This document shows, piece after piece, positions 35,362-44,900 of a stretch of DNA of 64,000 nt (within the stretch, counting starts at the first letter, position 1; every line of letters starts with the position of its first letter). Origin of the DNA: Spirosoma sp. 48-14 (GTDB lineage: Bacteria > Bacteroidota > Bacteroidia > Cytophagales > Spirosomataceae); NCBI RefSeq assembly GCF_001898575.1, contig NZ_MKUD01000063.1:477201-541200 (forward strand). Direction: 5' to 3'. The position numbers and the translations under genes were made by a program. A model generated the notes under the pieces. That model saw nothing but the letters and a program-made list of their open reading frames with translations. It was not told where the DNA came from and did not search any database.

Positions 35362-35811
35362 ATGATAACTTATCAGCAACCCATTGGGCCAAGATTTCCC
35401 ATTCTACTGCTGGAAGATGATCAGTCAGTAATTGACATTATTCAGGAAGCCTCTAAAACAGCATTTCCAGAAGCCGATTTTATCGTCATAAAAACATTTG
35501 AGGATGCTATTGCCTTTTTAGACAATCTGGAAGGCAAAGGCGCCAAGTTAGTACTTTTAGATATCCATTTGTCTGGAACGCAAACAGGATTAGATCTCTT
35601 GGAGCGTATTAAGGTAAGTCCGCGCTATAAATTACTGCCTGCTATTATCTTCACCATGAGCGATAACCAAACGTATATAAGTAGAGCCTATCAATTGGGA
35701 GCAAACTCGTTTATTAATAAACCCTTTTCGTTCCTAGAGTGGAAAAATCTCTTATTGACTATTCGCCTATTCTGGTATAAAACGGCCACGTTACCAAACA
35801 TCTATTTTTAA
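35362..35811 (+). CDS. Stand-alone receiver-domain response regulator
   Basis: This 149-residue protein is essentially one REC domain: acidic cluster LLLEDDQ (Glu18, Asp19, Asp20), phosphorylation site Asp67 in LVLLDIHLSG, Thr98 in IIFTMSD and Lys120 in FINKPF. There is no output domain, so it probably works as a phosphoreceiver for a kinase or binds a partner protein, as single-domain RcpA/CheY-like regulators do. It follows the ECF sigma gene on the same strand. A strong hairpin starts 13 bases after its stop. Confidence 0.9.
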   Translation: MITYQQPIGPRFPILLLEDDQSVIDIIQEASKTAFPEADFIVIKTFEDAIAFLDNLEGKGAKLVLLDIHLSGTQTGLDLLERIKVSPRYKLLPAIIFTMSDNQTYISRAYQLGANSFINKPFSFLEWKNLLLTIRLFWYKTATLPNIYF

Positions 35812-35823
35812 GGCAGCATCTAC

Positions 35824-35885
35824 CATGAACATGCCCGGACTTCGGCCAGGAGGATTGTACTGACCGAAGTCCGGGCATGTTCATG
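35824..35885. repeat. Perfect 22-bp-arm GC-rich hairpin after the receiver gene
   Basis: Arms 35824-35845 and 35864-35885 (starting CATGAACATGCCCGGAC) pair perfectly around an 18-base loop. There is no T tract. It is much more GC-rich than the AT-rich island and marks its right border, so it may be a REP-like repeat doubling as a transcription end. Confidence 0.85.
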
Positions 35886-36153
35886 TACGTATGTGGCGTG
35901 TTGTTTTCAGCGATTTCCTCTAGATGGCTCCACGGAATTAGTCTATATGCACTGGAAAGTCGTATTAAATTCATTATCTAAAAGCCAATAAACCAGCCGT
36001 TATAGACGCTGTTGTAAAAAATACTGCCTGGGTATGTACTAAACTTGTTGGGTAGCTCCGGCTCACTAACGACTTTTAGGTAAGCACCGTTATTCTACCG
36101 ATGTATGTTCGGTATGGTAGCCTGACGGACAAACGCAAATCAAAACCATTACT
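35886..36153. other. Intergenic region upstream of the sugar-transport locus
   Basis: About 270 bases with no supported gene. A small inverted repeat TACCGA-N7-TCGGTA at 36096-36114 lies 40 bases before the GTG start of the DUF4432 gene and could be an operator; nothing else was recognised. Confidence 0.35.
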
Positions 36154-37212
36154 GTGATACAACCCTGGTATAGTAAAATCTCGAACCCAGCGCAGATGGG
36201 CGGCATCGAGACTTCTGTTCTTGATAATGGCGCAGGTCGGGGAACCCGAATTGCCTGGATCAACACCGGAACCGGCCTCCGGTACAAACTGGTTCTCGAC
36301 CGGGCCATGGATATTGCCGATGCCTTTTACAATCAGCATAGCCTTGCCTGGCTAAGTCATTCCGGCATTACATCGCCCCAGCCATTTACTGAACGGGGCC
36401 TGGACTGGCTACGGACATTCAACGGGGGGTTGCTGACTACCTGCGGGCTATCACATGTGGGTGGCCCCGAAAAGGATGCCTACGGCGAACGAGGGTTACA
36501 TGGCCAAATCAGCAATATCCCGGCTATCATTGAATCGATCAGCCAGCCAGACCCGGCTATGGGCAAACTGGATATGAGCATTACCGGGCGAATGATAGAA
36601 ACCAGGGTATTTGGCCCGAGTCTGGAGCTGACCCGAACTATATCAGGAACGCTTGGCCAGCCCGTCATTCGTATTCATGATGAAGTGGTGAATCGAGCCA
36701 ATACGCCCGCTCCCCACATGGTACTTTATCATTTTAACTTCGGCTGGCCATTGGTCGATGAAGGCACCAAGTTGCTCTGGAAGGGCCCCTGGCAGGCTCG
36801 TGAAGGTGGTATCAATGCTGAAATTTTCCGGGATGGATATGATTTCCGTACATGCCCGGCTCCACTCGATCGCCATAATGGTACGGGCGAAGCCGTTGCG
36901 TTTATCGATGCCACGCCCGATCAGAATGGCCAGTGTAGCGCCGGCCTTTACAATCCTATGCTGGGCATAGCCGTAGCCATGCGGTTTCAGAAAGCCGAGT
37001 TACCCTGGCTCACGAACTGGCAGCATTGGGGAAAAGGTGAGTATGTAACCGGAATCGAACCCAGCACGCACCCACCCATCGGCCAGGCGAAGGCGCGGGA
37101 ACAGCAAACCCTTATTTTTTTAGAGCCCGGCGAAAAGCGGTCCTATACAGTCGAACTGGAAGTACTTTCCCACCCCGATCAGATCAATGAACTGGTCAAT
37201 CGTTTAGCCTAG
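36154..37212 (+). CDS. DUF4432 family protein (aldose 1-epimerase-like)
   Basis: This 352-residue protein begins with GTG; no ATG is available in frame near it. The sequence, with GGIETSVLDNGAGRGTRIAWINTG, KLVLDRAMDIADAFYNQ, HGQISNIPA, YHFNFGWPLVDEGTKLLW and GIEPSTHPP, fits DUF4432, a galactose-mutarotase-like fold with no firmly assigned reaction. Histidine and glutamate residues in HGQ, YHFN and GIEP could form a mutarotase-type active site. It starts a series of RbsA-, RbsC- and RbsB-like transporter genes, so it probably acts on the transported sugar. Confidence 0.85.
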   Translation: MIQPWYSKISNPAQMGGIETSVLDNGAGRGTRIAWINTGTGLRYKLVLDRAMDIADAFYNQHSLAWLSHSGITSPQPFTERGLDWLRTFNGGLLTTCGLSHVGGPEKDAYGERGLHGQISNIPAIIESISQPDPAMGKLDMSITGRMIETRVFGPSLELTRTISGTLGQPVIRIHDEVVNRANTPAPHMVLYHFNFGWPLVDEGTKLLWKGPWQAREGGINAEIFRDGYDFRTCPAPLDRHNGTGEAVAFIDATPDQNGQCSAGLYNPMLGIAVAMRFQKAELPWLTNWQHWGKGEYVTGIEPSTHPPIGQAKAREQQTLIFLEPGEKRSYTVELEVLSHPDQINELVNRLA

Positions 37213-37247
37213 GCCGAAATAGCTGTTCAGTACAGCGTACATTCCTT

Positions 37248-38747
37248 ATGAATTCAAATTCCGACTACATTCTTCAGGTAAGCGGGCTAACTAAAACGTT
37301 TTCGGGCGTGAAAGCACTCGATCAGGTTCAGTTGGCGGTGCGCAAAGGAGAAGTTCATGCGCTGATGGGTGAGAACGGGGCCGGAAAGTCTACCTTAATG
37401 AAGATTCTGATCGGTCTTTTACCTGCCGACTCAGGCGAAATCATCTTCGAAGGTGCCGAACTGACGGCCGCTCATGTCCGGGATGTGATGAAAAAAGGCA
37501 TCTCCATGATTCATCAGGAAATGCTGGTCGTACCTGAACTGACCGTTGCGCAGAATATTTTCCTGGGTCGGGAAACGAAGGGGAAGCTATTCAGTTGGCT
37601 GGATGATCGAACCCTGACGAAACAAGCGGCTATGTTGCTCCGGGAGATGGACATCCAAATCGATCCCAGCATCAAAATGAAGTACCTGAGCGTGGCCCAG
37701 ATGCAGATGGTCGAAATAGCAAAGGCCATTTCCAACAACGCGAAGGTGATCATCATGGACGAACCCACCTCAGCGCTTTCGGAGAAAGAAGTCGCCACCC
37801 TCTTTCGGCTGATCAAAGACCTCACTTCTAAAGGCGTAGCGATTATCTACATCTCACACAAGATGGAAGAGATCACCGCTCTGGCCGATACGATCACGGT
37901 ACTTCGCGACGGTAAATACATCGGCACCCGGCCCGCTTCCGAACTGGATATGGACACGCTGATCACGATGATGGTGGGTCGAAAAATTGAGAGCCTGTTT
38001 CCAGAGTCTACAACCCAACGGGGGAACGAAATCCTGTCAGTAAAGCAATTAACCCGTCATGGGCAGTTTACCAATATCAATTTTGCTGTCCACGAAGGTG
38101 AAGTGCTGGGCATTGGTGGCTTGATGGGCGCAGGCAGAACTGAAGTTGCCCGTACTATTTTTGGCCTCGACCAACCCGATAGTGGCCAGATGTATATCCG
38201 GGGAGAACAAGCCGACATACGTTCCCCACAGGATGCCATCCGGCGGGGCATTGGCTACGTGAGTGAAGACCGGAAGGGCTTCGGATTTATTCCCCGGTTG
38301 TCGGTACGGGAGAATATAACCCTGGCAAGTTTACCCGCTCATGCCAAGGGCGGGCTGGTTCGGGCAGCGAGTGAATCGGCAGTCGCTAATCGCATGATGG
38401 CCGATCTACGCATCAAGGCCGCCAGCCCTGAGCAGTTCGTCACGTTTTTGAGCGGAGGAAACCAGCAAAAAGTAGTCATTGGTAAAGTATTGCTTTCCTC
38501 CCCATCAATCATTATTCTTGACGAGCCGACACGCGGTATCGATATTGGCGCGAAAGCTGAAATTTATAAACTCATTCACCAATTGAAAGAAGCGGGTAAA
38601 GCCGTCATCCTGATCTCGTCTGAACTTCCTGAACTCCTGGGGCTAAGCGACCGGATAGTGGTCATGGCGAAGGGAAAACAAACAGCCGAACTATCGGCTC
38701 AGGAGGCTTCGCAGGAAGTCGTTATGCACTACGCAATGCAGGTTTGA
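37248..38747 (+). CDS. RbsA-type sugar ABC transporter, double ATP-binding protein
   Basis: This 499-residue protein has two fused nucleotide-binding domains. The first has Walker A GENGAGKST (41-49), signature LSVAQMQMVEIAKA and Walker B IIMDEPTSALS. The second has a degenerate Walker A (GLMGAGRTE), signature LSGGNQQKVVIGK and IILDEPTRGID. A weakened second site is normal for the RbsA/XylG group. It follows the DUF4432 gene by 35 bases and precedes the permease gene. Family members import ribose, xylose, galactose and other monosaccharides; which one is used here is unknown. Confidence 0.93.
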   Translation: MNSNSDYILQVSGLTKTFSGVKALDQVQLAVRKGEVHALMGENGAGKSTLMKILIGLLPADSGEIIFEGAELTAAHVRDVMKKGISMIHQEMLVVPELTVAQNIFLGRETKGKLFSWLDDRTLTKQAAMLLREMDIQIDPSIKMKYLSVAQMQMVEIAKAISNNAKVIIMDEPTSALSEKEVATLFRLIKDLTSKGVAIIYISHKMEEITALADTITVLRDGKYIGTRPASELDMDTLITMMVGRKIESLFPESTTQRGNEILSVKQLTRHGQFTNINFAVHEGEVLGIGGLMGAGRTEVARTIFGLDQPDSGQMYIRGEQADIRSPQDAIRRGIGYVSEDRKGFGFIPRLSVRENITLASLPAHAKGGLVRAASESAVANRMMADLRIKAASPEQFVTFLSGGNQQKVVIGKVLLSSPSIIILDEPTRGIDIGAKAEIYKLIHQLKEAGKAVILISSELPELLGLSDRIVVMAKGKQTAELSAQEASQEVVMHYAMQV

Positions 38748-38770
38748 CAGCCCACCTTTTCGACAGATAC

Positions 38771-39760
38771 ATGGAAAACAACCTCAACAGCTATTTCGAT
38801 AAGGATAGCGGGTCATACAAACTACTGGTGCGCCTTCAGGAAGTTCGCAAATACGGCCTCCTGATTGCGTTTGTGGCGGTTTGTCTGGCACTTTCCCTCA
38901 CGACTCCCCGCTTTCTGACTATTCAGAATCTGATGATCATTGTGACGCAGGTTTCCATCAATGCGCTGCTGGCGTTTGGGGTTACGTTTGTCATCATTAC
39001 AGGGGGTATCGATTTGTCGATCGGGTCGATGGTAGCCGTTACGGGGGTAGTAGCCGCCACATTTGCCCACCCCGACGAGTACCCGGTAATTGTCCCGGTC
39101 GCCGTGGGGCTACTGGCCGGACTCCTCTTCGGGGCTTTCAACGGATTCGTAGTAACCCGCAGTAAGGTCCCGCCGTTTATTGTTACACTAGGTACCATGA
39201 CCATCGGCCGTGGCTTAGCCCTTATTCTTAGCAAAGGTCGCCCCGTCTCCAATCTATCCGACTCCTTCAATTTCATCGGTGGCGGCAAAATCCTGGGTAT
39301 TCCTACGCTGATTATCACTCTGATTGTAACCTTTATTGCCTGCACAGTTGTTCTCCGAAAAACCGTGTTAGGCCGTTATATGTATGCTGTAGGTGGCAAC
39401 GAACAGGCAGCCCGGGCTTCTGGTATTGAGTTGAGTACAGTCAAAATGATCGTCTACACACTCTGTGGTGGTCTGGCAGCCTTGGCTGGTATTCTGCTAA
39501 CCTCGCGTATCACAACGGGCCAGCCGAATGCGGGCGCAGGTTTCGAACTGGATGCGATTGCAGCTGCTATTATTGGTGGCACCAGTACCTCGGGAGGAAC
39601 CGGCACCATGACCGGAACGCTGCTGGGTGCCCTGCTTATCGGCGTCATTAGCAACGGCCTCGATTTGCTCAACGTAACCTCTTATTATCAGCAGGTTGTG
39701 ATGGGTATTATCATCATTGGGGCAGTTGTACTGGATAGCGTCAATCAGATAAAAAATTGA
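38771..39760 (+). CDS. RbsC-type sugar ABC transporter permease
   Basis: From the ATG at 38771 the protein has 329 residues and about ten membrane helices, with the conserved permease segments GVTFVIITGGIDLSIGSM, PPFIVTLGTMTIGRGLAL and AIAAAIIGGTSTSGGTGTMTGTLLGA. A TTG nine codons upstream overlaps the ATPase stop and is less likely. It forms one unit with the preceding ATPase; the substrate-binding gene follows after a REP-like hairpin. Confidence 0.92.
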   Translation: MENNLNSYFDKDSGSYKLLVRLQEVRKYGLLIAFVAVCLALSLTTPRFLTIQNLMIIVTQVSINALLAFGVTFVIITGGIDLSIGSMVAVTGVVAATFAHPDEYPVIVPVAVGLLAGLLFGAFNGFVVTRSKVPPFIVTLGTMTIGRGLALILSKGRPVSNLSDSFNFIGGGKILGIPTLIITLIVTFIACTVVLRKTVLGRYMYAVGGNEQAARASGIELSTVKMIVYTLCGGLAALAGILLTSRITTGQPNAGAGFELDAIAAAIIGGTSTSGGTGTMTGTLLGALLIGVISNGLDLLNVTSYYQQVVMGIIIIGAVVLDSVNQIKN

Positions 39761-39770
39761 TCTACTTTAT

Positions 39771-39835
39771 GTCATCCCGACGCAGGAGGGATCTCGAGCG
39801 TCAGGAAATTTGAGATCCCTCCTGTATCGGATGAC
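39771..39835. repeat. REP-like hairpin between permease and binding-protein genes
   Basis: The arms begin GTCATCCCGACGCAGGAGGG and end with the complementary CCCTCCTG...GGATGAC; about 22 of 25 positions pair around a 15-base loop. Repeats of this GTCATCCCGAC-type are common between genes in many bacterial genomes. It splits the transporter operon and could lower or stabilise expression of one side. Confidence 0.8.
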
Positions 39836-39900
39836 AAAATCCTAACTGCAAATAGATTACTAGAAACCAAGTAGCCTAAAATCCAACGTACTCATTCAAT

Positions 39901-40854
39901 ATGACCATGAAGCCGATTTCATCCATAGTCATTACGCTCAGCCTGATTAGCACCTTAGTAGCCTGCAATCAATCCACTACCAGCGAAACCAGTAAAAACG
40001 GAGATGGTAAAAAGCTGGTGATTGGCGCTACCATGCTCAGTATGCAGAATGAGTTTATTGTCAATGTTCATGATGAAATGGCTAAAAAAGCCGAAGCTGA
40101 TGGGATTGACCTGATCACGGTCGATGCCGAACGGTCGGCTTTGAAACAGGTGGAACAGGTCGAAAGCTTCATTGCCCAGCATGTCGACGCAATCATCATG
40201 AACCCCTGTGAGGTAGAAGCCAGTTCTCCCGCCGTTGCCAAAGCCTTAGCAGCCAAGATCCCAATCATTAACGTCAATTCGGAGACCAGTACCAAGCCTT
40301 CGGCCTTTGTGGGGTCGGATGATGTGGAGTCGGCCCGGATTGCGATGAAATTCATTGCTGAAAAGCTGGGTGGCAAAGGCACCATCGTTATGATGCACGG
40401 CTATATGGGTCAGGCTGCACAGATCAAACGCGAACAGGGTGCTCGTGAAATCCTGAAACAGTACCCCAATATTAAATTGATTGCCCACCAAACCGCTGAG
40501 TGGGATCGCGCCAAGGCCATGTCGTTGATGGAGAACTGGATTCAGTCATATGGTTCGCAGATCAATGCTGTCTTCGCCCAGAACGACGAAATGGGACTGG
40601 GTGCAGCAAAAGCACTGGCGGATGCAGGCCTGAAAGATAAAGTTGTGGTAGTTAGTATCGATGCCATACCCGATGCCCTTCAGGCGGTTCAGAAAGGCAC
40701 ACTGGATGCTACCGTTTTTCAGAATGCCCAGCAGCAAGGCTCAAAAGCCATCGAGACAGCCGAAAAAATTATTAAAGGCCAGCCCTACGAAAAGGAGACG
40801 CTTATTCCGTTTCAGTTAGTAACGAAAGCCAATTTGTCCCAATTCATGAAATGA
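39901..40854 (+). CDS. RbsB-type sugar-binding lipoprotein of the ABC transporter
   Basis: This 317-residue periplasmic binding protein of the LacI/RbsB fold starts with a lipoprotein signal (LISTLVAC, Cys22). Motifs include GATMLSMQNEFIVNVHDEM, IIMNPCEVEASSPAV, FVGSDDVESARIAMKF and FAQNDEMGLGAAKAL. The first ATG (39901) is followed by a second at 39907; either is possible. Encoding the binding protein after the permease and behind a hairpin lets it be expressed at a different level. It completes the importer. Confidence 0.92.
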   Translation: MTMKPISSIVITLSLISTLVACNQSTTSETSKNGDGKKLVIGATMLSMQNEFIVNVHDEMAKKAEADGIDLITVDAERSALKQVEQVESFIAQHVDAIIMNPCEVEASSPAVAKALAAKIPIINVNSETSTKPSAFVGSDDVESARIAMKFIAEKLGGKGTIVMMHGYMGQAAQIKREQGAREILKQYPNIKLIAHQTAEWDRAKAMSLMENWIQSYGSQINAVFAQNDEMGLGAAKALADAGLKDKVVVVSIDAIPDALQAVQKGTLDATVFQNAQQQGSKAIETAEKIIKGQPYEKETLIPFQLVTKANLSQFMK

Positions 40855-40917
40855 GTGACGACGAATAGAACACGGATTTTTAGGATAATCATGATAGATG
40901 ATGAATAAAAATTCAAA

Positions 40918-40963
40918 GTGGCGTTGTGGTGTCGGTTTTGAGAAACCGACACCACAACGCCAC
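40918..40963. repeat. Perfect 21-bp-arm hairpin with TGAG tetraloop
   Basis: Arms 40918-40938 and 40943-40963 (GTGGCGTTGTGGTGTCGG...) pair perfectly around TGAG. The core CGGTTTTGAGAAACCG also occurs at 46157-46172, so it belongs to a repeat family rather than being a private terminator. Confidence 0.9.
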
Positions 40964-41038
40964 GATACTAGGAAAAGACCTGTGTAAATCGTATAAATCA
41001 TAACCATCTGTTTCCATATACATTTAAAACGAACAGCT

Positions 41039-41905
41039 GTGAAAACAAAACGAAGAGCTTTTTTGCAAACGATTACGGGTCTGGCCAGCCTGAGTGCCCT
41101 ATCGGCCGTCGGCGCAGCCGCCCCGCAGAAACCGCTGGTGGTATTTGTGACCGGTGATCATGAATACAGTGGTGAACTGACCTTACCGCTCATTGCCGCC
41201 GAACTGGAGAAAAATTACGGCCTGCGCACCAAAGTTCTGAAAGCCTACCCCGACTACAATGGCGAGAAAGACATTCCGGGTCTGGAAGCCCTGCGCGAAG
41301 CCGATCTGGCAGTATTCTTTCTCCGCTGGCGACAACTCCCTCAGCAGCAGCTCGATTACATCGACGCTTATCTCAAATCGGGCAAACCCGTAATGGGTTT
41401 TCGTACCACCACCCACGCCTTCAATTACCCGGCTGGTGATCCGCGCGTCCGCTGGAATGCCTTTGGCGAGTTTGCCTTCGGAGCCCCTCCCGGCTGGGGA
41501 GGTAAAGCCGCCCACACGCACTATGGCCACAAGAGTACGACCGACGTGACGGTCATTCCCGAAGCCGCCAAGAACCCAATTCTGACTGGCGTGGCTCCCA
41601 GCTTTCATGCATCCTCCTGGCTATATCGGGTACGGCCCGACTATCCCGCACAGGGCGCGACCTGGCTGCTGATGGGCAAATCCGTCAATCCCGATAAAGA
41701 AGCCATCGACAACCCGGTAGCCTGGACTTGGAAAAACCAGTGGGGCGGCAAGGCCTTTATGACTACCCTGGGCCATCCCGAAGATTTCCAAGTGGAAGCC
41801 TTCCAGAGGCTGGTTATCAACGCCATTCACTGGGAGCTAGGTTTACCCGTCCCTACCCGCTGGAAAGGAAAAATTGACATCAACGTACCCTATGGACATC
41901 CTTGA
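41039..41905 (+). CDS. ThuA domain protein, exported
   Basis: This 288-residue protein starts with GTG. Its N-terminal KTKRRAFLQTITGLASLSALSAVGAAA resembles a twin-arginine signal. The remainder is a ThuA (class I glutamine amidotransferase-like) domain: VVFVTGDHEYSGELTLPLIAAEL, GLEALREADLAVFFLRWRQLP, GKPVMGFRTTTHAF, and the C-terminal VAWTWKNQWGGKAFMTTLGHPEDF. ThuA-like proteins occur with sugar catabolism genes and with Glc/sorbosone dehydrogenase-type proteins, and the next gene here encodes such a protein. The biochemical reaction is not established; sugar modification or binding in the periplasm is likely. Confidence 0.87.
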   Translation: MKTKRRAFLQTITGLASLSALSAVGAAAPQKPLVVFVTGDHEYSGELTLPLIAAELEKNYGLRTKVLKAYPDYNGEKDIPGLEALREADLAVFFLRWRQLPQQQLDYIDAYLKSGKPVMGFRTTTHAFNYPAGDPRVRWNAFGEFAFGAPPGWGGKAAHTHYGHKSTTDVTVIPEAAKNPILTGVAPSFHASSWLYRVRPDYPAQGATWLLMGKSVNPDKEAIDNPVAWTWKNQWGGKAFMTTLGHPEDFQVEAFQRLVINAIHWELGLPVPTRWKGKIDINVPYGHP

Positions 41906-41926
41906 ACCCCCTCATATCCTGATCGT

Positions 41927-44900
41927 ATGCGACCATTCGTAGCCCGAAAAACCAGTGTTTATACCCTGTTTGCGATAGTGGGTTTTCTCATTATGCCCAT
42001 GAGTGCGTTTCAGCGCAAACACTACCCGACTGATGAACCGCCCATCCAACTCAAAAAAGACACGCATATTAGCCTGATCGGTAATAATCTGGGGTCCAGA
42101 ATGATGAATTATGGACTGTTCGAGACCGAACTCCAGGTTCGTTATCCCGCTTACCGGCTGTTTATCCGCAACATGTGCGACGGTGGCGACACGCCCGGAT
42201 TCCGGCCACACGCCAGCCGATTTTCGCCCTGGGCCTTTCCCGGTGCCGAAAAATTCCAGACCGAGCTGGCCAACAAATCCGAAAGTGAAGGTCATTTTGA
42301 AACCCCCGATCAATGGCTCACCCGTCTGAAAACCGATGTGATTGTCGCGTTTTTTGGCTACAACGAGTCGTTTCAGGGGCCAGAAGGGCTAGCCAATTAC
42401 AAAGCCGAACTCGACGCGTTTGTCAAATGGACGCTGAGCCAGAAATACAACGGCGTAACGGCTCCCCAACTGGCCCTGGTTTCGCCCATTGCCTTCGAAG
42501 ACTTATCGGCGACCTACGACCTGCCCAATGGCAAGAAGGAGAACGAAAACCTGAGGCTTTACACCCAGGGGATGAAAGAGGTGGCTCAACAGAACAAGGT
42601 GCTTTTCGTCGATGCCTTTACACCCTCGCTGGCCTGGTACGAAGCCACGCCCGAACCCCTCACCATCGACGGGTCGCAGTTGAACGAAGCAGGTTACAAA
42701 AAGCTGAGCCTCTTACTGGCCGATCAGCTTTTTGGGCAAACAGCCGCCCAGGCCGAAGCCAACCGGGCCTACGTTCAGGAAGCGGTCCTGGAAAAGAACT
42801 GGATGTGGCACAACGACTATAAAATTCCTAACGGCGTTCACGTGTATGGCCGTCGGTATAATCCGTTCGGGCCAGATAACTACCCCGCCGAAATTGAAAA
42901 GATTCGGCAAATGACGGCCATTCGGGATACGGCCGTCTGGCAGGCGGCTTCCGAAGGCAAACGGATGGATATTGCCGCAGCCGATGAGCGTACCCGACAG
43001 CTCCCAACGGTAAAAACCAACTTTAATCCCGAAAAAAACGGGAGCCTGACTTACCTGTACGGCCAGGATGCGTTGAGCAAACTAAACGTACCCGCTGGTT
43101 ATAAGATCGAACTGTTTGCCTCAGAGCAGGAATTCCCCGATCTGGCCAAGCCCATGCAGATGTCGTTCGACAACAAAGGGCGGCTTTGGGTAGCCTGTAT
43201 GCCCAGCTACCCCCACTACAAGCCGGGTGATCCCAAACCCAACGACAAAATCATTATTCTGGAAGATACCAATGGTGATGGCAAGGCCGACAAGCAAACC
43301 GTTTTTGCCGATAAGCTGCACCTGCCGTTGGGCTTCGAGATCGCCAAAGAAGGGGTCTACGTGTCGCAGGGGACTAATCTCAAACTATTTACCGACACCA
43401 ATGGCGACGATAAGGCCGATAAGGTTGAAATCCTGCTGAGTGGGTACGATGACCACGACACCCACCACAACAGCCACGCCTTTACGGTCGATCCATCGGG
43501 GGCTATTTATTCGGGCGAAGGAGTGTTTTTGCACACCAATGTCGAAACCTCCTATGGCCCGGTTCGGGCAACCAACGGCGGCTTTTATCGCTATGCCCCC
43601 CAATTGCATAAACTCGAACGCACGGCTCAGCTTTCGATTCCCAACCCCTGGGGTATTGCCTTCGACGATTGGGGGCAGCCATTTTTCGCCGAAACATCCA
43701 GTCCCGATGTGCGGTGGATGATGCCGGGTTCGGTTCTGCCCCGCTACGGTGAGGCCACCGACAAATCGAAACAGTTGATCGAGGAAGCGCACCGGGTACG
43801 TCCTACATCGGGTCTGGAATTCGTTTCGAGCCGCCATTTTCCGGATGACATCCAGGGGGATTTCCTGATCAACAATACCATCGGTTTTCTGGGAACCAAA
43901 GAACACACGCTGGTCGATGACGGAACCGGCTACAAAAGCAAACACCGGATGGATCTGGTCGTGAGCGACGACCGGAACTTCCGCCCGGTGGATATGGAGT
44001 TTGCGCCCGACGGCTCACTGTATCTGATCGACTGGCACAACATCCTGATTGGTCATATGCAACACAACGCCCGCGACCCCCTGCGCGACCATTCGCACGG
44101 CCGGGTGTACCGCATCACCTATCCGTCACGCCCATTGGTCACACCAGCCAAAATTGATGGAGCTAGTGTAGAGGAACTATTGGAAAACCTCAAACTGCCG
44201 GAGTATCGCACCCGCTATCGCACCCGACGAGAACTGCGCGGACGGGATGCATCTGACGTACTGGCGAAACTGAAAACCTGGGTAGCAAAACTGGATAAGA
44301 ACGATCCTCGCTACGAGCATCACCTGCTGGAAGGGCTGTGGGTAAGCTGGGGAATGGACAAAGTCGACCAGAACCTACTCCGCCAGGTACTGAAAGCGAA
44401 AGACTACCATGCCCGTGCAGCCGCTGTTCAGGTGGTACGGTATACGGGGCATCAGGTAGCCGATCAGGCAAACTTGCTGATGCAGGCGGCTAAAGATGAG
44501 AATAGCCGGGTTCGCCTGGCGGCTATCGTTGCGGCATCCTGGATTGGCAAGGAAAAAGGGTTGCCCATTCTGACCGAAGCCGCCAAAAAACCGTTGGACG
44601 ACTGGATGACACCTGCTTATGAAACAGCGGTAGCTCACCTGAAAGGCGAAAATGTCAAAAAGAAAAAAGAGATCACCGTTACCTCCAGCCTGAAAGGACA
44701 GGAATTGGAGTTGTACACGCAGGGGCGACAGATTTTTGCCAAGGAAGGATACTGCATTACCTGCCACCAGGCTGATGGCAAGGGGCTGGCCGCTTCGGGC
44801 TTCCCTCCGCTCACCGGTACCAACTGGGTAACAGGTAGTGAAGATCGTCTGATCAAAATTGCGTTGAAAGGCTTGATGGGTCCCATCGAAGTTGCTGGTA

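Noticed and set aside
39771..39835. Rho-independent terminator after the permease gene
   Set aside because: No T run follows; the GTCATCCCGAC-type sequence looks like a REP-class repeat, and the binding-protein gene continues the operon.
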